A DNA stretch of 64,000 nucleotides from Thiohalomonas denitrificans (GTDB lineage: Bacteria; Pseudomonadota; Gammaproteobacteria; Thiohalomonadales; Thiohalomonadaceae): positions 1 to 64,000 of the forward strand of contig DYFR01000010.1 of assembly GCA_020725115.1 (NCBI GenBank), written 5' to 3'. The translations under genes and the position numbers were made by a program. Every line of letters begins with the position of its first letter. Position 1 is the stretch's first letter. Of the stretch, positions 24,947 to 34,746 are shown in pieces. Below the pieces are notes generated by a model. The model was not told the DNA's origin. It searched no databases and worked only from the letters and a program-made list of their open reading frames with translations.

Positions 24947-25849
24947 TTACAGCGGTGCGCTGGAGTAAATCGCCACCAGGCGGTGCTGTTCGCCCGGCGC
25001 CAGGCTGCGCACGTCGTCGGCCGCGTTGGCGGTTTCGACGCAGACCATGCCGGTCCAGCCTTCCGGCCCGAAGTCACCCATCTTGTCGGCCTTCTCGTTC
25101 CACGGATTCCACACCACGGTGGAGCGGCTGCCGCTGCACTGGATGACGATGCTGCGGTTCAGCGCCGGGTCCCTGATCTCGCAACGGTTGCCGGTTCCCA
25201 GATAGACACGGTCGGTCTCGCCGGCGAAGGTGACCGCGCCCTGCTGGGTCTTGCGCTTGCCACCGTCCACCTTGTCCAGATAGTCGCAGCCATCGAGGCC
25301 GAGAACGGACAGGCGATGGATGTCGCCGATCTCGAAATAGGTGTGCAGCGCCTGGCCCAGGGTGAAGGCCTCCTTGCCGGTGTTGGTGGTCAGCAGTTCC
25401 ACGGTCAGCGTCGGACCGACGGTGACGATGGTGCGCACGTCGGAGGCATGGGGCCACTGGGCGCGGGTGGCCTCACTCTGTTCGATCTGGAATTCCAGGC
25501 GATTGGAACCGTCCGGCAGGGTGGTAGCCTGCACCAGGCGCCAGGGTACGGTACGGGCGAAACCATGGCCGGGGAATTTCGGATTGTCCGCGTGCGGGCC
25601 GAACCACGGCCAGCATACCGGCACACCGCCGCGTATGGACTTGCCCACGGCCAGCCTGGCCTGGCGGCTCAGCCAGATCAGCGGCTCCTCGCCGCTTCTG
25701 GCATAGGTCATGACATGGGCGCCCTGCAGGGCAATGGTGGCGCGGGCGTGGACATTATTCACCTCCGCCAGCACCAGGCCGCCGGCCCCGGTAACGAACT
25801 TCACCCCGGCACCACCGAAATCACGATTCAACTGCTCGACGTCTGACAT
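24947..25849 (-). CDS. D-hexose-6-phosphate mutarotase (YeaD-like)
   Basis: A 300-aa aldose-1-epimerase-fold enzyme that interconverts anomers of hexose-6-phosphates. Family signatures are GGVPVCWPWFGPH, the histidine in GHGFART and QALHTYFEIGDI, and the late glutamate in MVCVETANA. Length is normal for YeaD (294 in E. coli). Single gene in front of the glycine-rich domain gene, 9 nt apart, possibly cotranscribed. Confidence 0.93.
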   Translation of the reverse strand: MSDVEQLNRDFGGAGVKFVTGAGGLVLAEVNNVHARATIALQGAHVMTYARSGEEPLIWLSRQARLAVGKSIRGGVPVCWPWFGPHADNPKFPGHGFARTVPWRLVQATTLPDGSNRLEFQIEQSEATRAQWPHASDVRTIVTVGPTLTVELLTTNTGKEAFTLGQALHTYFEIGDIHRLSVLGLDGCDYLDKVDGGKRKTQQGAVTFAGETDRVYLGTGNRCEIRDPALNRSIVIQCSGSRSTVVWNPWNEKADKMGDFGPEGWTGMVCVETANAADDVRSLAPGEQHRLVAIYSSAPL

Positions 25850-26009
25850 GCTCCACTCCGTTATTGGTATGCAATCGCAACAAACTACCCAAAGCCGCGC
25901 CCCGTCACAAGCTTGACACAGGTGCCGGATCTCTGTGTTTGGCCGGCCATCCCAGGAGAGCCGCCGTCGGGGAAGGTGAACAAGGCGGGTCGCCCGCGGA
26001 AACCCGGGC

Positions 26010-26036
26010 TAAATGTCTTTATCAAACGGCCGATAG
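26010..26036 (+). promoter_or_regulatory. Sigma-28 (FliA) flagellar-type promoter
   Basis: TAAATGTC, an 11-nt spacer and GCCGATAG match the sigma-28 consensus TAAAGTTT-N11-GCCGATAA at 12 of 16 positions, with exact spacing and an almost complete -10. It lies 36 nt upstream of the small ORF at 26072. Confidence 0.75.
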
Positions 26037-26071
26037 TTGAACCAAGGCCGACCGTAAGGGAGGAATACATC

Positions 26072-26236
26072 ATGCCCTACGAAGAATACGTAAGACTCAT
26101 TGAGCAAAAGACACTGCAAAACGCACGTCTGGAGCGCCTGCTGCTGCAAGAGCGCGCGGCCCATGGGCCGCTGGATATGGAACAGGAAAAAGCCGTGAGG
26201 CTGCTGGCCATGGCGGGTCTCGGCGGCAGCTACTGA
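26072..26236 (+). CDS. Small 54-aa protein under a sigma-28 promoter, function unknown
   Basis: A 54-aa, mostly helical, charged protein ([20 protein letters not shown]...GGSY) without a signal or membrane helix. AAGGGAGG lies about 8 nt upstream of ATG 26072. The sigma-28 promoter just upstream puts it in the late flagellar/chemotaxis regulon. The 3' end overlaps, tail to tail, the last 7 nt of the convergent hybrid histidine kinase gene. I recognise no family. Longer in-frame extensions would cross the promoter and were rejected. Confidence 0.7.
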   Translation: MPYEEYVRLIEQKTLQNARLERLLLQERAAHGPLDMEQEKAVRLLAMAGLGGSY

Positions 26237-28257
26237 CAGCGATTGAGCAACCGTGCCAATTCGCTGTTGAGCTTGTCCAGGTCAAGGGGCTTCTCGACAA
26301 TGCCGTCCATGCCTGCCGCCAGAAATCGCTCCATGTCAGTCTGCATCACGTGGGCTGTCAGGGCCACGATGGGAGTCCGTGCCTTGCGCTGATCGGGCAA
26401 CTGCCTTATCCGCCGCGTCGCTTCCACTCCATCCATTTCCGGCATCTGCACGTCCATCAGAATCACGTCGAAATCATCGCCGCGCAGCGCCTCCAGCGCC
26501 TCACTGCCGTTACTGGCGAAGCTGACACGACAGCCCTGCTGCTGCAACAAACCGGCGGCCACCTTGCGATTGATCTCGTGATCCTCGGCCAGCAACACAT
26601 GCAGCCGCAAACCAGTGGCCGTCACTGGCGCCGGCTGCTGCGTGGCAGCGACCGCGAACTGCAGCGGTAACACCATCCGGAAAGTACTGCCTGCTCCGGG
26701 ACTGCTCTCCAGCGTGAGGCTGCCATCCATCGCCTCCGTCAAACGCTTGCAGATGGCCAGTCCAAGCCCGCTGCCTCCGAAGCGGCGTGTAATGGAACTG
26801 TCGGCCTGTTCAAAGGCGATGAAAATACGCTGCTGCATCTCCGGGGCGATACCGATACCGGTATCGGAAACGGCGAACTCCACCCTTGCCACATCGCCTT
26901 CGACAGCAAGACAGCGCACCAGCAAGACCACCCTCCCCGCCGCGGTAAACTTGATGGCATTGTTGAGCAGATTGAGCAGCACCTGGTGCAACCGGTTGGC
27001 ATCGCCATGCAGCCGGGATGGCACATCATCGGCCACCTCGGTAATCAGGCGCAGGTGCCTGTCTGCGGCCTGCGGTGCCAACAGCACAAACAGGTTGTCC
27101 ACCAGACGATGCAATTCGAAATCCACCGGTTCCAGCTCCAGCTTGCCGGCCTCGATGCGCGACAGTTCCAGTACATCACCGAGCAGATTGCTCAGCACAC
27201 GCCCCGAACTGGTAATGGCATCGACATAGTCGCGCTGCTGCTCATTCAGGGTGCTGTGCTCCAGCAGCTGTGCCATACCGAGTATGCCGTTGAGCGGAGT
27301 GCGTATCTCGTGGCTCATGGTGGCCAGAAAGGTGCCCTTGGCGGTATTGGCGCGCTCTGCCGCCTCCTTGGCCAGGCGCAATCGATAGCGATCACGCAAC
27401 AGCGTGTACACCAGCCCCCCCAGCAGCAGGGCCAGCAGCAAGCCACCAAGCAGCATCGCGGGGATGTAAGGCAGATGCGGTTCCCAACCGTCACGAGGTA
27501 TCGCAGCCAGCTGCCAGTAACCTTCCGGCAGGGTCACATCAAGCATGGCCGGGGCGTGTTCGAATATGCTCGCATCACCCAAAAATACTGCGCCTTCCTC
27601 ACCCAGACCATCCGTGCCGCGCAGCGCAAATTCCAGCCAAGAATCAGGCTCCAGCAGACCGGCATCACGCAGCAATGCATTGCTGTCGATCACGATGCTG
27701 GCCAAGCCCCAGTAAGTACCCGAGTTCGATATGCCTTGCGGCGGCGTCAGAAAGATGGGGGTACGATTGATGAAGCCCTGCCCACCCTGCACCAAATCAA
27801 CCGGACCGGCCAGCACGGTATGGCGGTTTTCCATGGCCCGCAACACTGCGGTTCGTTGTACGGGCATCTCCAGATAACGCAGTCCGAGCGCACTTTCGTT
27901 GCCCTGCAGCGGATACATGTGGGAAATGACGTTGTCGCGGGCCAGACCGATATTGCGGATATGGTGGCTATGGCTCATCAGCTCATGGGCCAGACCGTTG
28001 AACTCCTCGCTGCTGATGTCGCCATGCGTGGCGATATATGCCACCAGGCCGCGGGTGAGAAACAGGGTGGAGTTGATGATGCCCTCGAGCCGCGCACGCA
28101 CGGTGCTGAGTTGCGACACCGCCTGGGCACGATGTTCCTCGCGCACCTTGTCCCGCTCCAGCTCGACCACCCACAAGGTAATGCCAAACAGCACCGCAGC
28201 CACGGCGCCGCCGATCAGCAGCGAAAAGAGATACGGTTTGAGGGGTAAACGGTCCAT
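26230..28257 (-). CDS. CHASE-domain hybrid histidine kinase
   Basis: A 675-aa membrane sensor. An N-terminal helix (about 12-30) and a second (about 265-288) bracket a periplasmic CHASE domain ([30 protein letters not shown]). The cytoplasmic part has HisKA with the phospho-acceptor His in [14 protein letters not shown], HATPase with [11 protein letters not shown], and a C-terminal receiver with phospho-acceptor Asp in [14 protein letters not shown]. No separate response regulator lies beside it, so it works with a distant partner or phosphorelay. CHASE domains sense small molecules; the ligand is unknown. Confidence 0.94.
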   Translation of the reverse strand: MDRLPLKPYLFSLLIGGAVAAVLFGITLWVVELERDKVREEHRAQAVSQLSTVRARLEGIINSTLFLTRGLVAYIATHGDISSEEFNGLAHELMSHSHHIRNIGLARDNVISHMYPLQGNESALGLRYLEMPVQRTAVLRAMENRHTVLAGPVDLVQGGQGFINRTPIFLTPPQGISNSGTYWGLASIVIDSNALLRDAGLLEPDSWLEFALRGTDGLGEEGAVFLGDASIFEHAPAMLDVTLPEGYWQLAAIPRDGWEPHLPYIPAMLLGGLLLALLLGGLVYTLLRDRYRLRLAKEAAERANTAKGTFLATMSHEIRTPLNGILGMAQLLEHSTLNEQQRDYVDAITSSGRVLSNLLGDVLELSRIEAGKLELEPVDFELHRLVDNLFVLLAPQAADRHLRLITEVADDVPSRLHGDANRLHQVLLNLLNNAIKFTAAGRVVLLVRCLAVEGDVARVEFAVSDTGIGIAPEMQQRIFIAFEQADSSITRRFGGSGLGLAICKRLTEAMDGSLTLESSPGAGSTFRMVLPLQFAVAATQQPAPVTATGLRLHVLLAEDHEINRKVAAGLLQQQGCRVSFASNGSEALEALRGDDFDVILMDVQMPEMDGVEATRRIRQLPDQRKARTPIVALTAHVMQTDMERFLAAGMDGIVEKPLDLDKLNSELARLLNRCQ

Positions 28258-28316
28258 GTCGCGTGGTATTGCCTGAGTGTCTGCTTCGTTATCGTTGAAC
28301 CCGCCATGGCCAGTGG

Positions 28317-29723
28317 CTACATGCGCCGCCAGGTCGTGCCGCCGGCGCCATCCTCCAGCACGATACCCTGCGCCTTCAACTCGTCGCGGATGCGATCCGA
28401 GGCAGCCCAGTCCTTGTTCCGACGCGCCGTCAGCCGTTCGTTGATCAGCTGTTCGATGTCCGTGTCGGCCAGCCCGCCGTCGGGCGTGCCACCCTGCAGG
28501 AATGCCTGTGGCTCGCGCTGCAGCAGGCCAAGCAGTCCGGCCAGGTGACGCAACAGCGCCCCATGCGCTGCCGCAGCGGCATCATCGCCGCCGCGCAGGC
28601 GATTCACTTCACGCGCCAGGTCGAACAGTACCGCCAGCGCCTCGGGGGTGGCGAAATCATCGTCCAGGGCGGCATAGAAGCGTGCGGCATGATCACCCCG
28701 TGCTTCGTCCACTGGCGGCAGCTCCAGCCCACGCAATGCGGTGTACAGGCCGGTGAGTGCCGCCTTGGCGCCATCCAGGTGCTGATCGGAATAATTGAGC
28801 GGGCTGCGGTAATGACTCGCCAGGATGAAATAGCGCACCACTTCCGGGTCATATTTCTTCAACACATCGCGGATGGTAAAAAAGTTGCCCAGCGACTTGG
28901 ACATCTTTTCGTTGTCCACACGCACGAAGCCATTGTGGATCCAGTAATTGACGTACTGACAGCCGCAGGCCGCCTCGGACTGGGCGATCTCGTTTTCGTG
29001 GTGCGGGAACTGCAGGTCGAGGCCGCCGCCGTGGATATCGAAGTGGTGGCCCAGCGCCTGGGTGGACATGGCGGAGCACTCGATGTGCCAGCCGGGACGG
29101 CCCGGACCCCAGGGCGACTCCCATGCCGGCTCACCCGGCTTGGCCGCCTTCCACAGCACGAAGTCCAGCGGGTCATCCTTGGCCTCGTCCACCGCCACGC
29201 GCTCGCCGGCGCGCAGGTCTTCCACGTTCTTGCCGGACAACTTGCCGTAGCCGTCGAATTTGCTGACATCGTAATACACGTCGCCGTTACTCGCCGCATA
29301 GGCATAGCCCTTGTCCACCAGCGCCTGAATCATGGCGAGGATTTCCTGGATGTGCAGGGTGGCGCGCGGCTCGAGATCCGGGCGCTGCACGCCGAGGGCG
29401 TCGGCGTCCTCGTTCATGAATTCGATGAAGCGTTCGGTCAGCTCGGTGTACGGCTCGCCGTTGTCATTGGCGCGCTTGATGATCTTGTCGTCGATGTCGG
29501 TAATGTTGCGCACATAGGTCAGGTGGTCGGCGCCGTAGATCTTGCGCAGATAGCGGCTGATCACATCGAACACCACCAGCACCCGGGCATGGCCGATATG
29601 GCAGTAGTCATAGACCGTCATGCCGCACACATACATGCGCACCCGCTGCGGATCGATGGGCCGGAACGGCTCCTTGCGCTTGGTAAGGTTATTGTGGACT
29701 TGCAGGTTGTGCTGGTAGCTCAT
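28317..29723 (-). CDS. cysS: Cysteinyl-tRNA synthetase
   Basis: A 468-aa class I aminoacyl-tRNA synthetase, close to the usual 461. HIGH is visible in [11 protein letters not shown] and KMSKS in EKMSKSLGN. Zinc ligands include the Cys of YVCGMTV, the Cys of WHIECSAM and His of FPHHENE. ATG 29723 was preferred to an in-frame GTG at 29738 because the protein then starts [11 protein letters not shown]. It is divergent from ppiA with a 28-bp perfect palindrome between them. Confidence 0.97.
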   Translation of the reverse strand: MSYQHNLQVHNNLTKRKEPFRPIDPQRVRMYVCGMTVYDYCHIGHARVLVVFDVISRYLRKIYGADHLTYVRNITDIDDKIIKRANDNGEPYTELTERFIEFMNEDADALGVQRPDLEPRATLHIQEILAMIQALVDKGYAYAASNGDVYYDVSKFDGYGKLSGKNVEDLRAGERVAVDEAKDDPLDFVLWKAAKPGEPAWESPWGPGRPGWHIECSAMSTQALGHHFDIHGGGLDLQFPHHENEIAQSEAACGCQYVNYWIHNGFVRVDNEKMSKSLGNFFTIRDVLKKYDPEVVRYFILASHYRSPLNYSDQHLDGAKAALTGLYTALRGLELPPVDEARGDHAARFYAALDDDFATPEALAVLFDLAREVNRLRGGDDAAAAAHGALLRHLAGLLGLLQREPQAFLQGGTPDGGLADTDIEQLINERLTARRNKDWAASDRIRDELKAQGIVLEDGAGGTTWRRM

Positions 29724-29790
29724 GGTTTGATTATCCACCGCGGCCGGTCGGGACTGGGAGTGGCGTGCATGATATCAGCCCGGCGGGGCA

Positions 29791-29818
29791 GGCAGAAGGC
29801 GGCCGGCCGCCTTCTGCC
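29791..29818. repeat. 28-bp perfect palindrome between cysS and ppiA
   Basis: The 14-nt arm GGCAGAAGGCGGCC is followed directly by its exact reverse complement, centred between 29804 and 29805. It lies in the divergent gap, 57 nt upstream of the ppiA ATG. It may be a protein site or form a hairpin in the ppiA leader; there is no T tract. Confidence 0.6.
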
Positions 29819-29874
29819 CGCTGGCCGGGACTGTTATCATTGCGCCTCATTCAGGATTCAGGGAGCCTCAGCCT

Positions 29875-30462
29875 ATGTATCGCCTCACCATTCTCCTGCT
29901 TGCCCTGCTGCTCGGCCTGAGCGCCACGGCCTGGGCCGATACCGACAATCCGCGTGTACGCCTGGTCACCAGCAAGGGCGACATCGTGCTGCAGCTGGAT
30001 CGCACCAGGGCGCCCAAGACGGCGGAAAACTTCCTGCGCTACGTGCAGGACGGCCATTACAATGGCACCATTTTCCATCGCGTCATCGATAACTTCATGA
30101 TCCAGGGTGGTGGCTTTGATGCCGACTTCGCACAGAAGCCTACCCGTGCCCCGATCATGAACGAGGCCGACAACGGCCTGCGCAACACCATCGGCACCAT
30201 CGCCATGGCCCGCACCGGCGACCCGCACTCGGCGACGGCCCAGTTCTTCATCAATGTCGCCAACAACGACTTCCTCGACTTCCGCGAGAAGACCCCGCGT
30301 GCCTGGGGCTATACCGTGTTTGGCCGCGTGGTAGCGGGCATGGACGTGGTCAAGGCAATCAAGGAAACCCGTACCGGTGCCGGCGGCATGTTCCCCAAAG
30401 ACGTGCCGCAGGAGACCATCACCATTCAACAGGCGATCATCGTCCCCGACGCCGCCCAATAA
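29875..30462 (+). CDS. ppiA: Periplasmic cyclophilin-type peptidyl-prolyl isomerase
   Basis: A 195-aa protein with a signal peptide (1-20, ending SATAWAD). The cyclophilin core carries [30 protein letters not shown] and the late [11 protein letters not shown]. It catalyses cis-trans proline isomerisation in the periplasm. It is followed after 13 nt by a cytoplasmic paralogue, so the pair is a tandem duplication with different locations. Confidence 0.95.
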   Translation: MYRLTILLLALLLGLSATAWADTDNPRVRLVTSKGDIVLQLDRTRAPKTAENFLRYVQDGHYNGTIFHRVIDNFMIQGGGFDADFAQKPTRAPIMNEADNGLRNTIGTIAMARTGDPHSATAQFFINVANNDFLDFREKTPRAWGYTVFGRVVAGMDVVKAIKETRTGAGGMFPKDVPQETITIQQAIIVPDAAQ

Positions 30463-30475
30463 ATCAGGAGTCAGC

Positions 30476-30970
30476 ATGTTCAAGTTACACACCAGCCACG
30501 GCATCATCACCCTCGAACTCGATGCCGCCAAGGCGCCCAACACCGTAGCCAACTTCGAGCGCTATGCGCGCGAAGGCTTTTACGACAGCACCATTTTCCA
30601 TCGCGTCATCGACGGCTTCATGATCCAGGGCGGCGGCCTCACCGCCAACATGGTCAACAAGCCGACCCACGAACCGATCAAGAATGAGGCCGACAACGGC
30701 CTGAAGAATGATCGCGGCACCATCGCCATGGCACGTACCGGCGATCCGCACTCGGCCACCGCCCAGTTCTTCATCAATGTCGCCGATAACGGCTTCCTCA
30801 ACCACCGCGCCCCGACCCAGGACGGCTGGGGCTACTGCGTGTTCGGCAAGGTGGTGGAAGGCATGGACGTGGTGGATCGCATCAAGGGCGTGGCAACCAG
30901 CAATGCCGGTTTCCATCAGGACGTGCCGGCCGAGCCGGTGGTGATCGAGAAGGTCGAGATCGTCGAGTAG
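30476..30970 (+). CDS. ppiB: Cytoplasmic cyclophilin-type peptidyl-prolyl isomerase
   Basis: A 164-aa cyclophilin without signal peptide, matching PpiB length. [15 protein letters not shown] and [15 protein letters not shown] are intact. ATG 30476 has CAGGAG upstream. It lies between ppiA and lpxH, the usual cysS-ppi-lpxH neighbourhood in gammaproteobacteria. lpxH starts 4 nt after its stop. Confidence 0.96.
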   Translation: MFKLHTSHGIITLELDAAKAPNTVANFERYAREGFYDSTIFHRVIDGFMIQGGGLTANMVNKPTHEPIKNEADNGLKNDRGTIAMARTGDPHSATAQFFINVADNGFLNHRAPTQDGWGYCVFGKVVEGMDVVDRIKGVATSNAGFHQDVPAEPVVIEKVEIVE

Positions 30971-30974
30971 CCTG

Positions 30975-31715
30975 ATGGCAACACTGTTCGTCTCCGACGT
31001 ACACCTGCAGGGTGAGCAGACGCCGGCCAACGGCCTGTTGCGCCGGTTTCTGCAACATCGGGCCACAGCGGCGGAGGCGCTGTACATCCTCGGCGATCTG
31101 TTCGAGGCCTGGCTGGGAGACGATCTGATCCTGCCGGAACAGCAGGGCATCATCGATGCCCTGCGCTCCCTCACCGACAGTGGCGTGCCCGTCTACCTGA
31201 TGCACGGCAACCGCGACTTTCTGCTCGGCGCTGACTTCGCCCGCCGTACCGGCTGCACCCTGCTGCCGGATCCCTGTGTGATCGATCTGTACGGCAGCCC
31301 TGCCCTGCTGATGCACGGCGACCTGCTGTGCAGCGATGACCTGCCCTACCAGCAGATGCGGCGCCAGCTGCGCGATCCGCAGTGGATAGCCGCTTTCCTG
31401 GCGAAGCCCGCCGCGGAGCGTGTCGCCTTCGCCCGCCAGTTGCGTGATACCAGCAAGGAAGAGATCGGCCGCAAGGCCGACTACGTGATGGACGTGAATG
31501 GGGAAACGGTGGCGGCCTATCTGCAGCAATACCGGGTAAGCCGTCTGATCCACGGTCACACCCACCGTCCGGCCGTGCATGAATTGCCCGACGGCAGGCA
31601 GCGCCTGGTACTGGGGGCATGGCATGACAGCGGCAGCGTATTGTGCTGTGACGGGGACGGCTGCCGGCTGGAAGAATACCGGCACGGGGGATCAGGGGCA
31701 GGAGACAGGGGCTAA
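30975..31715 (+). CDS. lpxH: UDP-2,3-diacylglucosamine diphosphatase
   Basis: A 246-aa metallophosphoesterase that makes lipid X in lipid A synthesis, at the inner membrane's cytoplasmic face. Metal motifs: DVHL (SDVHLQGEQTP), GDLFEAW, GNRD (MHGNRDFLLG) and the late HGHTHRP. Residues after about 235 (GGSGAGDRG) come from a G-rich tandem sequence that resembles the intergenic repeats, so the natural C-terminus has probably been replaced or extended. Cotranscribed with ppiA-ppiB. Confidence 0.96.
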   Translation: MATLFVSDVHLQGEQTPANGLLRRFLQHRATAAEALYILGDLFEAWLGDDLILPEQQGIIDALRSLTDSGVPVYLMHGNRDFLLGADFARRTGCTLLPDPCVIDLYGSPALLMHGDLLCSDDLPYQQMRRQLRDPQWIAAFLAKPAAERVAFARQLRDTSKEEIGRKADYVMDVNGETVAAYLQQYRVSRLIHGHTHRPAVHELPDGRQRLVLGAWHDSGSVLCCDGDGCRLEEYRHGGSGAGDRG

Positions 31716-31775
31716 GATTTCCGTGCGCCCCGCGCGCACGCCTGCCCCGCATCTTGTACCCAGCACCTCGTACCT
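31683..31775. repeat. Degenerate 7-nt tandem stretch at the lpxH 3' end (family F, tentative)
   Basis: GGGGATC-AGGGGCA-GGAGACA-GGGGCTA shows a 7-nt period and overlaps the lpxH stop. After 40 nt a C/T-rich stretch with TTGTACCCAGCACCTCGTACC follows. The two halves are not clear reverse complements, so membership in the repeat group is uncertain. Confidence 0.35.
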
Positions 31776-31783
31776 GGCGCTGT

Positions 31784-32497
31784 TCAGTGCCCCGGCGCGT
31801 AGTTCTGATAACCCTTGGGCAGGCTGTACAGCGCTGCATCCAGCGGATAGTCGGTGCTGAAGTCCAGCAGCAGCTGCCCCTTGCCCAGCATGTCCCGCTC
31901 CTGGATCGGCAACCCGAACTGCAACTGCCAGGTTGGCGCATAGATGTTGAGCGCAAGGTCGCAGGGATCCTGCATGTCTGCCGGCACCTCGGTCAGGATG
32001 CGCGCCCCCTCGCCCGCCAGCACGGTGCGGAAGGCCGCCAGTGCCGCCACCACATCGCTCAGCAAACCCTCGACAGCCACCATCTCGTAACACTGTTCAC
32101 CATTGACACTGAGCCGGTGCTGCTGCGGCACCCTGCCGGCGACGGCAGGCAATGCCTCCTCCGTTGGCATCCGCGTGTGCGTTCTGTCCAGCGGGATGGG
32201 TGACTCCACAGCCACCGGCTGCGCATGGATCTCCAGCACCGTGCGATCGCTGTGTGTGACGCTGTAGATGATGTTGCGCTTGCGATCGAACAGCACGAAA
32301 TTGCTGTCGGCGTCACCGTCGTCCATGCGCAGAAAACGCGGGCTGACGATGAGCCGCGAGCTGTAAGGCTCCCCCCCCGGTTCGGTCACCTGATACAGCA
32401 CCATGGTTGCACCCTGCCCGGCGGCAACCGCCAGACCACCCGCCAGCAGCAGCACACCTGCCAGCCACACCTGTCGCCACACCATCATCGTCCTCAC
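31784..32497 (-). CDS. Secreted hypothetical protein
   Basis: A 237-aa protein with a signal peptide (cleavage near AVAAGQG, residue 27). The body has no recognised catalytic motif; it holds two cysteines (VNGEQCYEM, QDPCDLALN) that could form a disulfide. The phrase RFLRMDDGDADSNFVLFDRK suggests a beta-rich outer-membrane-lipoprotein-carrier-like fold, but this is only an impression. It overlaps the DUF455 gene by 4 nt and is probably its operon partner. Confidence 0.7.
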   Translation of the reverse strand: MRTMMVWRQVWLAGVLLLAGGLAVAAGQGATMVLYQVTEPGGEPYSSRLIVSPRFLRMDDGDADSNFVLFDRKRNIIYSVTHSDRTVLEIHAQPVAVESPIPLDRTHTRMPTEEALPAVAGRVPQQHRLSVNGEQCYEMVAVEGLLSDVVAALAAFRTVLAGEGARILTEVPADMQDPCDLALNIYAPTWQLQFGLPIQERDMLGKGQLLLDFSTDYPLDAALYSLPKGYQNYAPGH

Positions 32498-33297
32498 CCC
32501 ACGCCCTGCAGATAGGCCAGTTCCGCCTCGGAAAATCCGGCGCGGCGCCGTGCCTCCAGATGAAACGGCCCCTTCAGCGGCCCCTTCATGTATTCATCGA
32601 TGAGACGCCGGTAGCTCGCCTCCACCTCCAGATTCCGCTCTGCGCACAGATGGCGGAACCAGCGATCGCCGATGGCGACATGACCAATCTCATCACGCAG
32701 GATGATGTCGAGCAGGGCACAGCCCTCATCATCCCCGACTGCGCGCAGCTTGCCCTGAATGCCCGGATTGACGTCCAGCCCGCGCGCCTCCAGGCAGCGC
32801 GGCACCAGCGCCATGCGTACCAGCGGATCGTGCGCGGTCTTCAGCGCCATCTCCCACAGGCCATTGTGGCCGGGCCAGTCAGCATAATCGGCATCAAGGG
32901 TGTTGAGATGGGCGCGCAGCAGCTCGAAATGGCTGGCCTCCTCCTCCGCCACGCGGATCCAGTCGGCGTAATACGCCGCCGGCATGGCGCGGAAACGGTA
33001 CACCGCATCCCAGGCCAGATTGATGGCATTGAACTCGATATGGGCCAGGGCATGGAACAGGATGGCGCGCCCCTCGCGGCTGTCGGGGCGGCGCTGCGGC
33101 AGATCGCGCGGCATGACGAGGCGCAGGCGGGCAGGCAGCCCCGGCGTTTCAATGATCTGTGCCGTCGTCGTTGCCGCCAGGCTGAGCTGACCGTCACGCC
33201 AGGCCTGCGCCGTGGCGCGGGTCAGGGCCACCTTGTCGGCCGCCTCGCAGGCTTGCAGACAGGTGAGGGCGGCATCAAACAGATTGGTTTCGGCCAT
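32494..33297 (-). CDS. DUF455 family ferritin-like protein
   Basis: A 267-aa helical protein with metal-ligand motifs typical of ferritin-like di-iron folds: HIEFNAINLAWD, EEASHFELLRAHL and DEIGHVAIGDRWF. DUF455 members are related to MiaE-like oxidases but their reaction is unknown. Its 3' end overlaps the secreted hypothetical gene by 4 nt. A compound intergenic repeat precedes it. Confidence 0.88.
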   Translation of the reverse strand: MAETNLFDAALTCLQACEAADKVALTRATAQAWRDGQLSLAATTTAQIIETPGLPARLRLVMPRDLPQRRPDSREGRAILFHALAHIEFNAINLAWDAVYRFRAMPAAYYADWIRVAEEEASHFELLRAHLNTLDADYADWPGHNGLWEMALKTAHDPLVRMALVPRCLEARGLDVNPGIQGKLRAVGDDEGCALLDIILRDEIGHVAIGDRWFRHLCAERNLEVEASYRRLIDEYMKGPLKGPFHLEARRRAGFSEAELAYLQGVG

Positions 33298-33343
33298 GGC
33301 GCGCCATTCTAGCCTGAAGGATTCATCCTAAAAACATCGGTCA

Positions 33344-33457
33344 GTCCGCAAATGAACGCGAATGGACGCAAATTTAAAGACCTTCACTCTCGCCAAGACG
33401 CCAATTGACGTGTTCAGGCTCATATTGATTCGCGCTCATTCGCGTTCTTTCGCGGAC
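33344..33457. repeat. Inverted repeat, family E (10-nt units), with a family B half-copy inside
   Basis: Left arm: three units at 10-nt spacing (CGCAAATGAA, CGCGAATGGA, CGCAAATTTA). Right arm: reverse-complement units (GATTCGCGCT, CATTCGCGTT, CTTTCGCGGA). Between them is CTCTCGCCAAGACGCCAA, a family B half. It fills the gap between the DUF455 gene and the end of the glycerate kinase gene. Confidence 0.8.
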
Positions 33458-34684
33458 TCATGCTCGCTTGAGCGCCAGCACCAAGTCCATCACATTGCTG
33501 CCGGTGGGGCCGGTCTGGATCAGGTCGCCACTGGCCTCGAGAAAGTTGCCGGCATCGGCACGCGCCAGGCATTCCCGCGCATTGAAACACTCCAGTTCGC
33601 CGCGCGAGATGGTTTCCCCGTCCACCAGGGCGCCGGCATCCTCGCCGGGGCCATCGCTGCCGTCGGTGCCGGCGGCCAGCAATACCACAGGGGAATCCGC
33701 CAGCACCTGCGCCGCAGCCAGGGCCAGGGTCTGGCAGCGCCCGCCGCGGCCCGGCCGTGGCGGCAGGCGCACCGTGGTTTCACCGCCCCACACATGCAGG
33801 CCAGACGGCCCGGTCAGCACATGCTGCGCCAGGGCTTGGCCGGCAGCAGCGGCATCGCCCTGGATAAGCTCGTCATGGCGATATACCGTCAACCCGCGCA
33901 TCTGACCGGCGGCGACCGCCGCCGCGCGGGCATCACGGTTGCTGCACAGGATTTCGGTATGTATGGCAGAGAACTCCGTGGCCACCGGCAGCGGCGGCGC
34001 TGCGGCCAGCTGGGCAGCCAGCCAGGGCGGCAATTGCGCCGGCGCTTCGGCATCAGGCACGGCATCCCGCGCCGGCACCAGCAATCCCGAACCGATGGTT
34101 GCCGGATCATCGCCCGGCACATCGGAGATGAGCAAATTGAGCACCGGGCGACCGGCGACATGCCGGGCCAGCCGCCCGCCCTTGATGCAGGACAGGCCAC
34201 GGCGCACCCGATTGATGCGCCCGATATCCCAGCCGCTGGCCAGCAGCCAGTCGTTGGCCGCCTGCAACTGCGCTGCGTTCAGCGTGGCCGGCAACACCTC
34301 CACCAGCGCCGAGGCGCCGCCCGAGATGAGAAACAGCAGGGGCGTGTCGGCGGGTGTCGCAGCAATGAAATCAAGCAGGGCCTGGCCGGCGGCGAGACTG
34401 GCGGCACCGGGCAGGGGGTGATCCGCCTCCAGCACGCGAATGCGGTGCTCCGCTGCGTCGGCATAGCCGTGCCTGGTGATCACCAGCCCGGCCGCGATGC
34501 CTTCCCCCAGCGCCTCGATGGCCCCCTGCATCATGGCGGAGGCCGCCTTGCCGATGGCCACGACATGGATCGGCCGGGTTGCGACATGACGCGACAGACG
34601 CTCGCGCACCACAACGCGGCCATCCACCGCCCGCAGCGCGGCGGCGTAGATATCGAGCAGCAGACGGCGGTTATCAGTATTCAT
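33458..34684 (-). CDS. Glycerate 2-kinase (DUF4147/MOFRL family)
   Basis: A 408-aa enzyme of the glycerate kinase type II family, which phosphorylates glycerate to 2-phosphoglycerate. Visible signatures are AIGKAASAMMQGA near the N-terminus, LLFLISGGASALVEV, and the MOFRL-end GTDGSDGPGEDAGALVD. The stop codon lies directly at the edge of the family E repeat. It could also be called hydroxypyruvate reductase in older annotation, but the fold is the kinase one. Confidence 0.9.
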   Translation of the reverse strand: MNTDNRRLLLDIYAAALRAVDGRVVVRERLSRHVATRPIHVVAIGKAASAMMQGAIEALGEGIAAGLVITRHGYADAAEHRIRVLEADHPLPGAASLAAGQALLDFIAATPADTPLLFLISGGASALVEVLPATLNAAQLQAANDWLLASGWDIGRINRVRRGLSCIKGGRLARHVAGRPVLNLLISDVPGDDPATIGSGLLVPARDAVPDAEAPAQLPPWLAAQLAAAPPLPVATEFSAIHTEILCSNRDARAAAVAAGQMRGLTVYRHDELIQGDAAAAGQALAQHVLTGPSGLHVWGGETTVRLPPRPGRGGRCQTLALAAAQVLADSPVVLLAAGTDGSDGPGEDAGALVDGETISRGELECFNARECLARADAGNFLEASGDLIQTGPTGSNVMDLVLALKRA

Positions 34685-34746
34685 TGCGACAACGGTTTTC
34701 CGCCGGTACCACGCCGGGTGCCGGTAGCAGGCATCAGAGGAAAATC

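Noticed and set aside
25913-26060. Possible cyclic-di-GMP (GEMM) riboswitch upstream of the 54-aa gene
   Set aside because: The conserved GEMM core is absent; the TAAA and GCCGATA blocks at 11-nt spacing fit a sigma-28 promoter better.
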